Origin: Lentzea tibetensis
Lineage (GTDB): Bacteria; Actinomycetota; Actinomycetes; Mycobacteriales; Pseudonocardiaceae
Direction: 5' to 3'
DNA length: 64,000 bases
Assembly: GCF_007845675.1 (NCBI RefSeq)
Contig: NZ_VOBR01000015.1
Location: forward strand, 62,001-126,000
In this document: piece after piece, positions 47,258 to 55,333 of the stretch
How positions within the stretch are numbered: the stretch's first letter is position 1
Layout of the letters: each line of letters begins with the position of its first letter
Translations under genes and position numbers: made by a program
The notes under the pieces: model-generated
Databases searched by the model: none
Told to the model about the DNA's origin: nothing
Seen by the model: the letters and a program-made list of their open reading frames with translations, nothing else

Positions 47258-48013
47258 GTGGAACGCACTGGTGGCGGAGACCCCGCGCGCACGGTCGCGC
47301 TGCTGTGGCGCGCGGAACCGGAGGCCAAGCGCGGACGCAAGCCGAAGGTGACCGTGGACCAGATCATCACCGCGGCCGTCGCCGCCGCGGACGCCGACGG
47401 GCTCGCCGCGATGTCCATGGCCCGCGTCGCCAAGGAGCTGGGCCTCGGAACGATGTCGCTGTACACGCACGTGCCGGGCAAGGCCGAGCTGGTCGACCTG
47501 ATGATCGACGCGGTGCTGCTGGAACGGGACCTGCCCGCGACCGGCGAGCCGCGTCCCGACGGCTGGCGCGCGCAGGTCGAGCTGTACGCGCAGCGGACCC
47601 GCGACGCCTACCAGCGGCACCCGTGGCTGCGCGACGTCTCGATGGTGCGGCCGCCACTCGGGCCGGGGCTGATGGCAGGCGAGGAGTTCCTGCTCGCCGC
47701 GCTGTCCGAGACCGCGCTCGCACCGCGCCAGGTCACGGCCGCGATGGGCGCGATCATCACGTTCGTCGACGGCGCGGTGGCGGCCGTCGCGGACACCGAG
47801 CAGCTCGAACGCGTCACCGGGCAGTCCAACGACGCCTGGTGGGACGCGCGGCAGGTGTTCTGGGACGAGTACTTCGACGTCGAGAAGTACCCCGCGATGA
47901 CCCGGCTGTGGCATCAGGGCGCGTTCAACGACAGCACGGCCGACCAGTCCGACACCGCGTTCGCGTTCGGGCTGCAGCGGCTGCTGGACGGCATCGAGGG
48001 GAGCTTCCGGTGA
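47258..48013 (+). CDS. TetR/AcrR family regulator, paralogue of the one at 28554
   Basis: 251 residues from GTG 47258. It has the same length and architecture as the regulator at 28554-29309: the extension TGGGDPARTVALLWR, the helix-turn-helix MSMARVAKELGLGTMSLYTHVPGK and a TetR-C ligand domain (YQRHPWLRDVSMVRPPLG). It reads into an NAD(P)-binding oxidoreductase by GTGA overlap. It probably represses this two-gene operon through the palindrome just upstream. The ligand is unknown. Confidence 0.92.
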   Translation: MERTGGGDPARTVALLWRAEPEAKRGRKPKVTVDQIITAAVAAADADGLAAMSMARVAKELGLGTMSLYTHVPGKAELVDLMIDAVLLERDLPATGEPRPDGWRAQVELYAQRTRDAYQRHPWLRDVSMVRPPLGPGLMAGEEFLLAALSETALAPRQVTAAMGAIITFVDGAVAAVADTEQLERVTGQSNDAWWDARQVFWDEYFDVEKYPAMTRLWHQGAFNDSTADQSDTAFAFGLQRLLDGIEGSFR

Positions 48014-48858
48014 CGATCCTGGTGACCGGCGCGACCGGGCACGTGGGCAGGCTCGTGGTGAACGAGCTGGTCGAGGCGGGGGAGCAGGTCAGGGCGCTGA
48101 CGCGCGATCCGGCGAAGGCGAACTTCCCGGCGCAGGTCGAGGTCGTGCGGGGCGACCTGACCGAGCCGGACTCGGTGCCGTTCGACGGCGTCGACCGGGT
48201 GTACCTCTTCCCCGTCGCGGAGACAGCGCACGAGGTCGTCGCGCGGGCGAAGGACGTGCGGCGGTTCGTCGTGCTGTCGTCCGGCGCGGTCACGTTCGGC
48301 ATGGACACCCAGTTCCACCTGCCGGTCGAGCAGGCCGTCGAGGCGTCCGGCGCCGAGTGGACGCACGTGCGCGCCGGTGAGTTCGCGCTGAACAGGCTGT
48401 TCATGTGGGGGCCGTCGGTGCGCGCGGACGGCACGGTGTGGGAACCGAACCCGGACGCGCAGAGCTACCCGATGCACGAGGCCGACATCGCGGCGGTGGC
48501 CGTGCGGGCGCTGCTCGACGACGGCCACGCCGGGCAGGCGTACACGCTCACCGGGCCGCAGGTGCTCACGACGCGCGAGCAGGTCGCGTGCGTCGGTCAG
48601 GCGATCGGCCGTGAGCTGCGGATCAGGGACGTCACGACGGCCGAGGCGCTCGAGTTCTACCGGCGTCAGGGCGGGTTCGCGGCGCAGGTCGCGCCGTTCC
48701 TGCTCGGCGAGGAGGGCTACGAAGGCGGCGAGGCGGAGACGGTGTGGGACCTGACGCCGTCGCCCGATGTCGAGCGCGTGCTGGGGCGTCCAGGACTGTC
48801 GTTCGCGCGCTGGGCCGACGATCATCGTGATGACTGGGCGGGGCAGCGTCCGGACTGA
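48010..48858 (+). CDS. NAD(P)H-binding NmrA-type oxidoreductase
   Basis: 282 residues from GTG 48010. The Rossmann motif TILVTGATGHVGRLV opens the protein (GxxGxxG), followed by VVRGDLTEPDS. It lacks a classical YxxxK pair at the expected place, as in NmrA-like atypical short-chain dehydrogenases, some of which are quinone reductases or redox sensors. It is co-translated with the TetR regulator, which makes it the natural target. A short relic similar to its C-terminus lies at 51003-51092. Confidence 0.88.
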   Translation: MTILVTGATGHVGRLVVNELVEAGEQVRALTRDPAKANFPAQVEVVRGDLTEPDSVPFDGVDRVYLFPVAETAHEVVARAKDVRRFVVLSSGAVTFGMDTQFHLPVEQAVEASGAEWTHVRAGEFALNRLFMWGPSVRADGTVWEPNPDAQSYPMHEADIAAVAVRALLDDGHAGQAYTLTGPQVLTTREQVACVGQAIGRELRIRDVTTAEALEFYRRQGGFAAQVAPFLLGEEGYEGGEAETVWDLTPSPDVERVLGRPGLSFARWADDHRDDWAGQRPD

Positions 48859-48930
48859 GTGTTTCGCGCGGCGCGGCGCCCCAGCGCCGTGCCGCGCGAA
48901 ATCACGAGGGAAGACAACACCCGCCGCAGG

Positions 48931-49458
48931 TCAGACGTTGCAGGTGAAGGCGAACTTCTCCCACGTGTCCAGCACGGTCCGGTTCGAGTCGAAGGCCCTG
49001 CTGCTGCGGCCCCCGCCGCCGACCGCGCTGAGCAGGTGGCCGTCGAAGGCGCGGAGCCCGTACTTGCCGTCACCGTCGACCGCGAAGGTGAACTTCTCCC
49101 AGTTTCGCAGGACCGTCGCGTCGGTGTGCAGGACGTCGGGGACGTTGTTGCTGCTCAGACCGCCGCTGTTGACCGCGGTCACGTAGTAGCCGAACGCGGT
49201 CCGCAGGCCGTAGTGGACGCCGTCGCCCGAGTACACGATGGTGAACCGCTCCCAGGTGGAGGGCACCGTGGCGTTGGTGTGCATGACGTCGCTCGACCGT
49301 CCACCGCCACCGACGGCCGTGACGTAGTGGCCGTCGTGGGTCCGGATGAAGCACGTGTTCGGATCGGTGGCGGCCTGTGCTGTCCCCGCGCCCACCAGGC
49401 TCGCGGCGGCGAACCCGCCTGCCGTGAGCATGCCCAGGATCTTGCTCCGAAGCTGCAC
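48931..49458 (-). CDS. Secreted fascin-like beta-trefoil protein
   Basis: 175 residues from GTG 49458, with AAGGAGAG as ribosome site. A signal peptide ends near residue 29 (AQAA). Three repeats of about 48 residues follow, each with DGHYVTAVGGGG-like text, a [TN]-A-T or NRTV step and a W-E-[RK]-F end. This is the fascin/RICIN-type beta-trefoil pattern, usually a carbohydrate- or actin-like ligand binder. There is no enzymatic domain. It is divergent from the FG-GAP protein gene, with mirrored promoter boxes between them. Confidence 0.82.
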   Translation of the reverse strand: MQLRSKILGMLTAGGFAAASLVGAGTAQAATDPNTCFIRTHDGHYVTAVGGGGRSSDVMHTNATVPSTWERFTIVYSGDGVHYGLRTAFGYYVTAVNSGGLSSNNVPDVLHTDATVLRNWEKFTFAVDGDGKYGLRAFDGHLLSAVGGGGRSSRAFDSNRTVLDTWEKFAFTCNV

Positions 49459-49506
49459 GATGACTCTCCTTCCGACGCGGTCCCCCTCTGGGACGCGCAT
49501 CCAGTC

Positions 49507-49672
49507 GGCGTTCCACGCCGTTCCAGCACGTGGCTGGAACGGCCGTGTCACGCCGTAGCGGGTGACCAAAGGGCACGCAGGCAACCGGGGTCCTGTGACC
49601 GGCGTGGTCGTTTCCGGAGACCTGCACAACCCGGCACGCCGACCGTCGCCCGCTGGAACGGGGTGGAACGCC
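49507..49672. promoter_or_regulatory. Mirrored GGAACG boxes between two secreted-protein genes
   Basis: The 21 bases at 49507-49527 and at 49652-49672 are reverse complements at 20 of 21 positions. Each has two TGGAACG words 11 bases apart, one DNA turn. They lie 49-69 bases before the fascin-like start and 41-61 bases before the FG-GAP start. A third copy in a local palindrome (CGTTCCAGC-N5-GCTGGAACG, 49519-49541) overlaps the left box. TGGAAC also resembles ECF sigma -35 elements. One regulator or sigma factor probably drives both genes. Confidence 0.7.
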
Positions 49673-49712
49673 GTACCTGGTGGAACACACCGCGACACAG
49701 GGGAGAAGGCAC

Positions 49713-50963
49713 ATGTCAGCGAAGCGCATCGTCACAGCACTGGCGGCGGTCGCGGCCAGCCTGCTGGCGGGCACCGCGGCCGCGCCAGCGGCCGACGGGC
49801 CCGCACCACCTACCACCGCCTCGGCGCCGTTCGTGCTGGCCGACTTCGGCTTCGACCAGGGCTGGCGCGTGGACCGGCACCCGCGCTTCCTGGCCGACAT
49901 CACCGGCGACGGGCGCGCGGACATCGTCGGGTTCGGCAACGCGGGCGTCTTCACCGCCGTGGCACGCGGCGACGGCGGGTTCGGCCCGGCGCAGTTCGTG
50001 CTGGCCGACTTCGGCTTCGACCAGGGTTGGCGAATCCCGCAGCACCCCCGTTTCGTCACCGACGTCAACGGTGACGGGCGCGCGGACATCGTCGGCATCG
50101 GCAACGCCGGTGTCTTCACGGCGATGTCGCTGGGCAACGGCGGCTTCGCCCCGCCCCAGTTCGTGCTCGCGGCGTTCGGCACGGGACGTCCGTTCAGCAG
50201 GTTCTTCGTCGCGGACGTCAACGCGGACGGCCGCAACGACCTGTACAGCTCGAGCCCCCGCGGGATCGACATCGCGATCGCACAGGCGGACGGCCGGTAC
50301 ACCGGCCCGGTCTTCGCGACCTCGGAGTTCAGCACGACGTTCAACGGCTTCCCGTTCGACGCGATCCGGGTCGCCGACGTGACCGGCGACCGACGCGCGG
50401 AGTTGCTGGCGTTCAGGACGAACGGGCCGATCCGCATCGTGACCGCCACGCCCCGGCGCGACGGCAGCGGCACGTACCCCGCGTCGATCCCGGCGCAGTC
50501 GAACACGACGTCGTCGCCCCAACTCATGGACGCGATCGCGGACATCACCGGCGACAGCCAGGCGGACCTCGTGGCGTTCGGCCAGGTCGAACCCGGTTCG
50601 CACTCCGCGGTGTCGCGCTTCGCGGGCACGTTCGCCGATTTCGCGCCCGCGTCCGAGACGTTCGGAGCGGGCTCGGGATGGCGCGCGGACCGGCCGAGGA
50701 CGGTCGTCGACATCACCGGTGACAAGCGCGCGGACATCGTCGGGTTCGGCGACGCCGGCGTCTTCACCGCCGTGGCACGCGGCGACGGCGGGTTCGCTCC
50801 GGCGGGCTTCGTGCTCGCCGACTTCGGGTTCAACTCGGGCTGGCGGGACGCTCTGCACGTGCGGCTCGCGACCGACATCACCGGTGACGGGCGCGCGGAC
50901 ATCGTCGGGTTCGGCAACGCGGGCGTCTTCACCGCCGTGGCACGCGGCGACGGCGGGTTCTGA
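49713..50963 (+). CDS. Secreted FG-GAP/VCBS repeat protein
   Basis: 416 residues from ATG 49713 (GGGAGAAGG ahead of it). Signal peptide about 1-28. The rest is seven or so blades of an FG-GAP/VCBS-like propeller. Each blade carries DITGDGRADIVGFGNAGVF-type text with a calcium-binding DxTGDGxAD loop and a W or F before it. The protein ends abruptly right after a repeat (GDGGF). A lectin-like or adhesive role outside the cell is likely. Several repeats are almost identical at DNA level. Confidence 0.85.
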   Translation: MSAKRIVTALAAVAASLLAGTAAAPAADGPAPPTTASAPFVLADFGFDQGWRVDRHPRFLADITGDGRADIVGFGNAGVFTAVARGDGGFGPAQFVLADFGFDQGWRIPQHPRFVTDVNGDGRADIVGIGNAGVFTAMSLGNGGFAPPQFVLAAFGTGRPFSRFFVADVNADGRNDLYSSSPRGIDIAIAQADGRYTGPVFATSEFSTTFNGFPFDAIRVADVTGDRRAELLAFRTNGPIRIVTATPRRDGSGTYPASIPAQSNTTSSPQLMDAIADITGDSQADLVAFGQVEPGSHSAVSRFAGTFADFAPASETFGAGSGWRADRPRTVVDITGDKRADIVGFGDAGVFTAVARGDGGFAPAGFVLADFGFNSGWRDALHVRLATDITGDGRADIVGFGNAGVFTAVARGDGGF

Positions 50964-51002
50964 CCCGCACTCGTCCGTTCCTGCAACTGAGGTCACCAAC
51001 CC

Positions 51003-51092
51003 TCGGGCGGCCGAACCCCCTGGACCGACGCCAGCGGGTTCGGCACCTCGTTCGCGCGCTGGGCCGCAGACCGCGGAAGCCACTGGATGTGA
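51003..51092 (+). pseudogene. C-terminal remnant of an NmrA-type oxidoreductase
   Basis: One plus-strand frame reads TDASGFGTSFARWAADRGSHW and stops at TGA 51090-51092. This resembles the end of NmrA-like proteins (SFARWADDH...DW in the gene at 48010). Nineteen bases at 51048-51066 are identical to 48799-48817. No upstream coding part remains. It is probably the tail of a deleted paralogue; the short length keeps confidence low. Confidence 0.35.
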
Positions 51093-51115
51093 CGCCGGTC
51101 ACATTCAAGGCGAAA

Positions 51116-51143
51116 TGTCGAAACCGGGTCGCGGCCGCTCGAC
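51116..51143 (+). promoter_or_regulatory. ECF42-type promoter of the YCII/sigma operon
   Basis: TGTCGA at 51116-51121 and TCGACG starting at 51139, 17 bases apart, 44 bases before the YCII start. ECF42 sigma factors are known to use TGTCGA at -35 and a CGA- or CGT-type -10. The same pair of words occurs before the VOC/YCII operon at 62578. This promoter would make the sigma factor autoregulated. Confidence 0.65.
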
Positions 51144-51186
51144 GCCTGAGTAGAACAACCGGAGACAACGACTCAGGGAGATCCAG

Positions 51187-51621
51187 ATGCGCTTCATGGT
51201 GATCGTCAAGGCCAACGCCGACACCGAGGCCGGCGTCATGCCCAGCACCGAGCTGCTGACCGCGATGGGCAACTTCAACGAGGAGCTCGTGAAGGCGGGC
51301 ATCATGCTCGACGGCGCTGGCCTGCACCCCAGCTCCCGTGGCGCGCGGGTCAAGTTCAACGGTGACAAGCGCACCGTCGTGGACGGCCCGTTCGCCGAGA
51401 CCAAGGAGCTCATCGCGGGTTTCTGGGTGCTCGACGTGAAGTCGCTCGAGGAGTGCGTCGAGTGGGTCAAGAAGGTGCCGAGCGACCCGGAGGGCACCGA
51501 GTCCGAGATCGAGATCCGGCAGATCTTCGAGGCCGAGGACTTCGGCGACGAGTACACCCCCGAGCTGCGCGCCCAGGAGGACTCGCAGCGCGAGCGCATC
51601 GAGTCGCAGCAGCAGAAGTGA
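51187..51621 (+). CDS. YCII-related (DGPF) protein
   Basis: 144 residues. MRFMVIVKANADTEAG opens a ferredoxin-like YCII domain, and the DGPF tetrad is in VVDGPFAETKELIAGFW. Ribosome site AGGGAG. Proteins of this group are the standard genomic partners and targets of ECF42 sigma factors; their chemical role is not established. The sigma gene follows after 32 bases. Confidence 0.92.
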   Translation: MRFMVIVKANADTEAGVMPSTELLTAMGNFNEELVKAGIMLDGAGLHPSSRGARVKFNGDKRTVVDGPFAETKELIAGFWVLDVKSLEECVEWVKKVPSDPEGTESEIEIRQIFEAEDFGDEYTPELRAQEDSQRERIESQQQK

Positions 51622-51653
51622 CACCTGCGGTGCACTGAGGTAGACAGTGGCCC

Positions 51654-52904
51654 GTGGGGGCGACTACAACCTCGGTGCACCGCACCATCGACGCGGTCTG
51701 GCGAATGGAGTCGGCGAAGGTCATCGCCGCACTCGCGCGATACGTGCGCGACGTCGGACTCGCGGAAGAGCTCGCGCAGGACGCACTCGTGGCCGCGCTG
51801 GAGCAGTGGCCGAACGACGGCGTGCCGAACAATCCGGGTGCGTGGCTCATGACCACCGCCAAGCGCCGCGCGATCGACACGATCCGGCGCAAGGAGAACT
51901 TCAACCGCAAGGTCGAGGAGATCGGCCGCGAGCTCACCGAGGTCACCCCCGACGCGAGCGAGGGCATCGAGGACGAGATCGGCGACGACCTGCTGAGCCT
52001 CATGTTCACCGCCTGCCACCCGGTGCTCACCACCGAGGCGCGCGTCGCGCTGACGTTGAAGATGCTCGGCGGGCTCAAGACCGAGGAGATCGCGCGGGCG
52101 TTCCTCGTGTCCGAGTCGACCGTCGCGCAACGCATCGTGCGGGCGAAGAAGACGCTGGCCGACGCCGGCGTGCCGTTCGAGGTGCCCGAAGGTCCCGAGC
52201 TCGCCGGACGGCTCTCGTCCGTGCTCGAGGCCATCTACCTGATCTTCAACGAGGGCTACTCGGCGACCGCGGGCGACGACTGGATGCGGCCCGAGCTGTG
52301 CCAGGACGCGTTGCGGCTCGGCCGCATCCTCGCCGAGCTGGCGCCGAAGGAGCCCGAGGTGCACGGGCTGGTCGCGCTGATGGAGATCCAGGCCTCCCGG
52401 TCCCGCGCGCGCACCGGCCCGAACGGCGAACCGGTGCTGCTGCTCGAACAGGACCGCAGCCGCTGGGACCAGCTGCTGATCCGCCGCGGCCTGGCCGCGC
52501 TCGAACGCGCCGAGACGCTCGGCCAGGAACCCGGCCCGTACCTCGTGCAGGCCGCGTTGGCGGCGTGCCACGCGCGGGCCCGCACACCGGAGGACACGGA
52601 CTGGCGGCGCATCGCGTTCCTCTACGCGGCGCTCGCCCAGATCACCCCGTCGCCGATCGTGGAGCTCAACCGCGCGGTCGCGATGTCGATGGCGTTCGGC
52701 CCTGAGGTGGGGCTGGAGCTGGTCGACCAGCTCCTCGGCGAGAAGGCGTTGAAGGACTACCACCTGCTGCCCAGCGTGCGCGGCGACCTGCTGCACAAGC
52801 TCGGCCGCACCGACGAGGCCCGCGCCGAGTTCGAACGGGCCGCGTCGCTCACCCGCAACGAACGCGAACGCGCCTTTCTACTCGGGCGCGCCGCCGACTG
52901 CTGA
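51654..52904 (+). CDS. ECF42-group RNA polymerase sigma factor
   Basis: 416 residues from GTG 51654. Sigma2 (about 10-80, YVRDVGLAEELAQDALVAALEQWP) and sigma4 (about 115-175, LGGLKTEEIARAFLVSESTVAQRIVRAKKTLA) are followed by a long C-terminal TPR-like extension (DUF6596, ending in LGRTDEARAEFERAASL). This extension is the hallmark of ECF42 and replaces an anti-sigma factor as control element. It lies with a DGPF protein gene and an ECF42-like promoter. The 3' end overlaps the AraC-type gene by 27 bases antisense. Confidence 0.93.
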   Translation: MGATTTSVHRTIDAVWRMESAKVIAALARYVRDVGLAEELAQDALVAALEQWPNDGVPNNPGAWLMTTAKRRAIDTIRRKENFNRKVEEIGRELTEVTPDASEGIEDEIGDDLLSLMFTACHPVLTTEARVALTLKMLGGLKTEEIARAFLVSESTVAQRIVRAKKTLADAGVPFEVPEGPELAGRLSSVLEAIYLIFNEGYSATAGDDWMRPELCQDALRLGRILAELAPKEPEVHGLVALMEIQASRSRARTGPNGEPVLLLEQDRSRWDQLLIRRGLAALERAETLGQEPGPYLVQAALAACHARARTPEDTDWRRIAFLYAALAQITPSPIVELNRAVAMSMAFGPEVGLELVDQLLGEKALKDYHLLPSVRGDLLHKLGRTDEARAEFERAASLTRNERERAFLLGRAADC

Positions 52905-53651
52905 CCTGGCGTACGCGCTGGGCGGCACCCCGATGGTCTGGGTGAAGTCCCGCACCAGGTGCGCCTGGTCGCTGTAGCCCAGCTCGGCGGCCAGCCGCGC
53001 CCAGTCGACGTTCGTCGCGGCCCGCTCCAGCGCCTCGTGGATGCGGTAGCGCAGGATCACCCACTTCGGGCTGACGCCGACGTGCGCGTTGAACAGCCGT
53101 TGCAGCGACCGCACCGGCAGGCCGAGGTCGGTGACCTTGCGGATCTCGCGGTCGGTGCGGATGTGCTGGACGACTTCCATCGCCTCGTCGACCTGCGGGT
53201 CCGGTTTCGGATCGCGCGCCAGCAGTGCGTCGTCGAGTGCCTGGACGCGGGCGTCCTCGTCATCCGGGCCGACGATCTGTTGCCACGGGATCTCGGTGAA
53301 CGGCACCCGCAGCCCGGTCCAGCGCGACACCGGGTGCTCCGGCAGGAACGGCCGGAACCCGCCCGGCCGGAACTGCACTCCGCAGATCCGCACGTCACCG
53401 AGCATCGTGTGGCTGAACAGGTCCAGCCCGACGCCGGCCAGTTCACCGCCGCCCGGCTGGAACACCAGGTTCACCGACGGGTGCGGCACCACGTGCGTGG
53501 TGTACGGCTCGGGCAGGTGGCCGTCGATCAGCCAGTAGTGCTCGAGGTAGCGGCGCAGCGGCTCGGCGGGCAGCCGCCGCCGGAACCGCACCCGCGAGAA
53601 CAACTCGGGCGCGTTGACGATGCCCCGCGTGTCACGGCGCGGTGCGGCCAA
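52878..53651 (-). CDS. AraC-family transcriptional regulator
   Basis: 257 residues from TTG 53651. N-terminal DUF6597-type sensor region (LPAEPLRRYLEHYWLIDG, HPSVNLVFQPGG) and C-terminal double helix-turn-helix (VRSLQRLFNAHVGVSPKWVILRYRIHEAL, split over residues about 175-205; then WARLAAELGYSDQAHLVRDF). The start lies 20 bases inside the end of the ECF41 gene, so the two are translated together. A TTG start is accepted for lack of a better one. Confidence 0.88.
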   Translation of the reverse strand: MAAPRRDTRGIVNAPELFSRVRFRRRLPAEPLRRYLEHYWLIDGHLPEPYTTHVVPHPSVNLVFQPGGGELAGVGLDLFSHTMLGDVRICGVQFRPGGFRPFLPEHPVSRWTGLRVPFTEIPWQQIVGPDDEDARVQALDDALLARDPKPDPQVDEAMEVVQHIRTDREIRKVTDLGLPVRSLQRLFNAHVGVSPKWVILRYRIHEALERAATNVDWARLAAELGYSDQAHLVRDFTQTIGVPPSAYARSAVGGAPE

Positions 53652-54474
53652 GGAACTCCACCTCCAGCTCCGCCAGGTACTCGGGATCGGCCACCAGCTC
53701 GATACCGGTGATCAAACCGTCCGCGATGGTGAACTCGAAGGCCACCTTCAGCTCGCCGCGGTGCGTCCACACCGCGCCGGGTGCGGAGTCCAGCAACGCC
53801 AGCCGCACGGCCTTCGCCTTTCCGCAGAGCGCCCCTGCCACGTCCCGCTGCCCCACGACCAGGGCCTCGGAGCCCATCGCGGCCGCCGCGGCGTCCGAGC
53901 GCAGCACGACGTCCGGGTCGAGCAGCTCGAGCAGCCTGCCCATGTCGCCGCCGCGCGCGGCGTCCATGAACGCCCTGACGATCTCCTTCTTCGCGGCCTG
54001 CTGGCCGGGCTGGGCGCCCTGCACGCGGCGGCGGGCCCGGCTCGCGAGCTGCCGCGTCGCCGCGGTCGACTTGCCGACGACCGGCGCGATCTCGTCGAAC
54101 GGCAGCGCGAAGAGGTCGTGCAGCACGAACGCGAGCCGTTCGGCGGGACTCAGCGCGTCGAGCACGACCAGCAGCGCGAGCCCGACGGAGTCGGCGATGA
54201 CCGCGTCCTGCTCCGGCCCCTCGACCGTCTCCGGGGTGTGCGTTTCGAGTGGCTCCTCGCGGCGCGTCTCCCGTGACCGGAGCATGTTGAGGCACACCCG
54301 CGCGACCACGGTGGTGAGCCAGCCAGCCGGGTTGTCCACGCCGCTGGTGTCGGCGGTGCTGATCCGCAGCCACGCCTCCTGGACGGCGTCCTCCGCCTCG
54401 ACCCGTGAACCCAGCATGCGCTGGGCGACCGCGGTCAGGTGCGTCCGGTGCTGCTCGAAGTCGTCGGTGTTCAT
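53632..54474 (-). CDS. sigJ: SigJ/ECF41-type RNA polymerase sigma factor
   Basis: 280 residues. Sigma2 (FEQHRTHLTAVAQRMLGSRVEAEDAVQEAWLR, split over residues 6-38), sigma4 (LSPAERLAFVLHDLFALPFDEIAPVVGKSTAATRQLASRARR region) and a C-terminal SnoaL-like domain from about residue 165 (ARGGDMGRLLELLDPDVVLRSD). This fusion defines ECF41, where the extra domain tunes activity. DPEYL near the end stands where NPDKL is usual. ATG at 54474. Divergent from a VOC-family gene, with an inverted repeat between. Confidence 0.92.
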   Translation of the reverse strand: MNTDDFEQHRTHLTAVAQRMLGSRVEAEDAVQEAWLRISTADTSGVDNPAGWLTTVVARVCLNMLRSRETRREEPLETHTPETVEGPEQDAVIADSVGLALLVVLDALSPAERLAFVLHDLFALPFDEIAPVVGKSTAATRQLASRARRRVQGAQPGQQAAKKEIVRAFMDAARGGDMGRLLELLDPDVVLRSDAAAAAMGSEALVVGQRDVAGALCGKAKAVRLALLDSAPGAVWTHRGELKVAFEFTIADGLITGIELVADPEYLAELEVEFLGRTAP

Positions 54475-54498
54475 CAGTCACATTCCTCCGTCGCCGCG

Positions 54499-54538
54499 TG
54501 TCATATCACTGACAGCCCGACAACGACATGATGTGACA
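54499..54538. promoter_or_regulatory. Inverted repeat between sigJ and the VOC gene
   Basis: TGTCATATCA (54499-54508) and TGATGTGACA (54529-54538) are reverse complements at 9 of 10 positions with 20 bases between. TGACA at 54510-54514 adds a third half-word. It fills the 74-base gap between divergent starts and could serve a regulator of both genes, for example the AraC protein. Confidence 0.45.
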
Positions 54539-54548
54539 GGAGACGGCC

Positions 54549-54890
54549 ATGGCGCTCAAGACGATCCTCTACCCGGTCCAGGACCTCGCGCAGGCGAAGA
54601 CGCTGTTCAGCACGCTGTTCGGCGTGGAGCCGTACGTGGACCAGCCGTACTACGTCGCCTTCAGCGCCGACGGCCAGGACGTGGGCCTCGTGCCGAACGG
54701 GCAGCAGCGGGGCCTGACCGGCGCCACCCCGTACTACTTCGTCGACGACATCGCGAAGTCGCTCGAGTCACTGGCCGGGGCGGGCGCCACGGTCGTCGAG
54801 GACGCGAAGGACGTGGGCGGAGGCTTGCTCGTCGCCGCTCTCAAGGACGCCGACGGCAACATGATCGGCATCGCCCAGCAGCCCGCGTGA
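54549..54890 (+). CDS. VOC-family (glyoxalase/bleomycin-resistance-like) protein
   Basis: 113 residues, one VOC domain. MALKTILYPVQDLAQAKTLFSTLFG is the usual opening, and KDADGNMIGIAQQ the usual end with a metal-type Glu/Asp pattern not fully preserved. Ribosome site GGAG before ATG 54549. It is divergent from sigJ, which may control it. The stop overlaps the trmO start. Substrate unknown. Confidence 0.88.
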   Translation: MALKTILYPVQDLAQAKTLFSTLFGVEPYVDQPYYVAFSADGQDVGLVPNGQQRGLTGATPYYFVDDIAKSLESLAGAGATVVEDAKDVGGGLLVAALKDADGNMIGIAQQPA

Positions 54891-55324
54891 CCGTGGACGT
54901 CAGGCCCGTCGGCCGCGTCGAGTCGCCGCTGACCGACCCCGCGTCCGCGCCGAAGCAGGGCGTCGAGGGCGCACCCGAGGCGTGGATCGCCTTCACCCCC
55001 GAAGTCGCCGACGCCCTCCGCGACATCCGGCCCGGCGCCGAGGTGTTCGTGCTGACCTGGCTGCACCTGGCCCGGCGCGACGTGCTCGCCGTCCATCCGC
55101 GTGACGACCCGCGCAACCCGGTGACCGGCGTGTTCAGCACCCGGTCCGCGGACCGGCCGAACCCGATCGGGCTGCACCGGGTGCGGGTCGTGGCGGTCGA
55201 CGGGCTCCGCGTGCTGGTCACGCCGCTGGAGGCGGTCGACGGGACGCCCGTGCTCGACGTGAAGCCGGTGCTGGACACCGAGCGTGTCGCGTTTGTTCAA
55301 GAGACCGGCGGCGCGACTTCGTAG
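54887..55324 (+). CDS. trmO: tRNA m6t6A37 methyltransferase TrmO family
   Basis: 145 residues from GTG 54887 (GTGA overlap with the VOC gene). It has the TrmO/VirR-like beta-barrel signature: VGRVESPLTDP, VLTWLHLARRD, GVFSTRSADRPNPIGLHRV. TrmO uses SAM to N6-methylate the threonylcarbamoyl-adenosine at tRNA position 37. The protein is near the minimal core length and lacks the C-terminal part of longer TrmO proteins, so substrate specificity may differ. Confidence 0.88.
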   Translation: MTVDVRPVGRVESPLTDPASAPKQGVEGAPEAWIAFTPEVADALRDIRPGAEVFVLTWLHLARRDVLAVHPRDDPRNPVTGVFSTRSADRPNPIGLHRVRVVAVDGLRVLVTPLEAVDGTPVLDVKPVLDTERVAFVQETGGATS

Positions 55325-55333
55325 CGTGGGGGC

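Noticed and set aside
49680-49712. An earlier ATG at 49680 for the FG-GAP protein
   Set aside because: The ATG at 49713 has a good ribosome site and places the signal peptide correctly.
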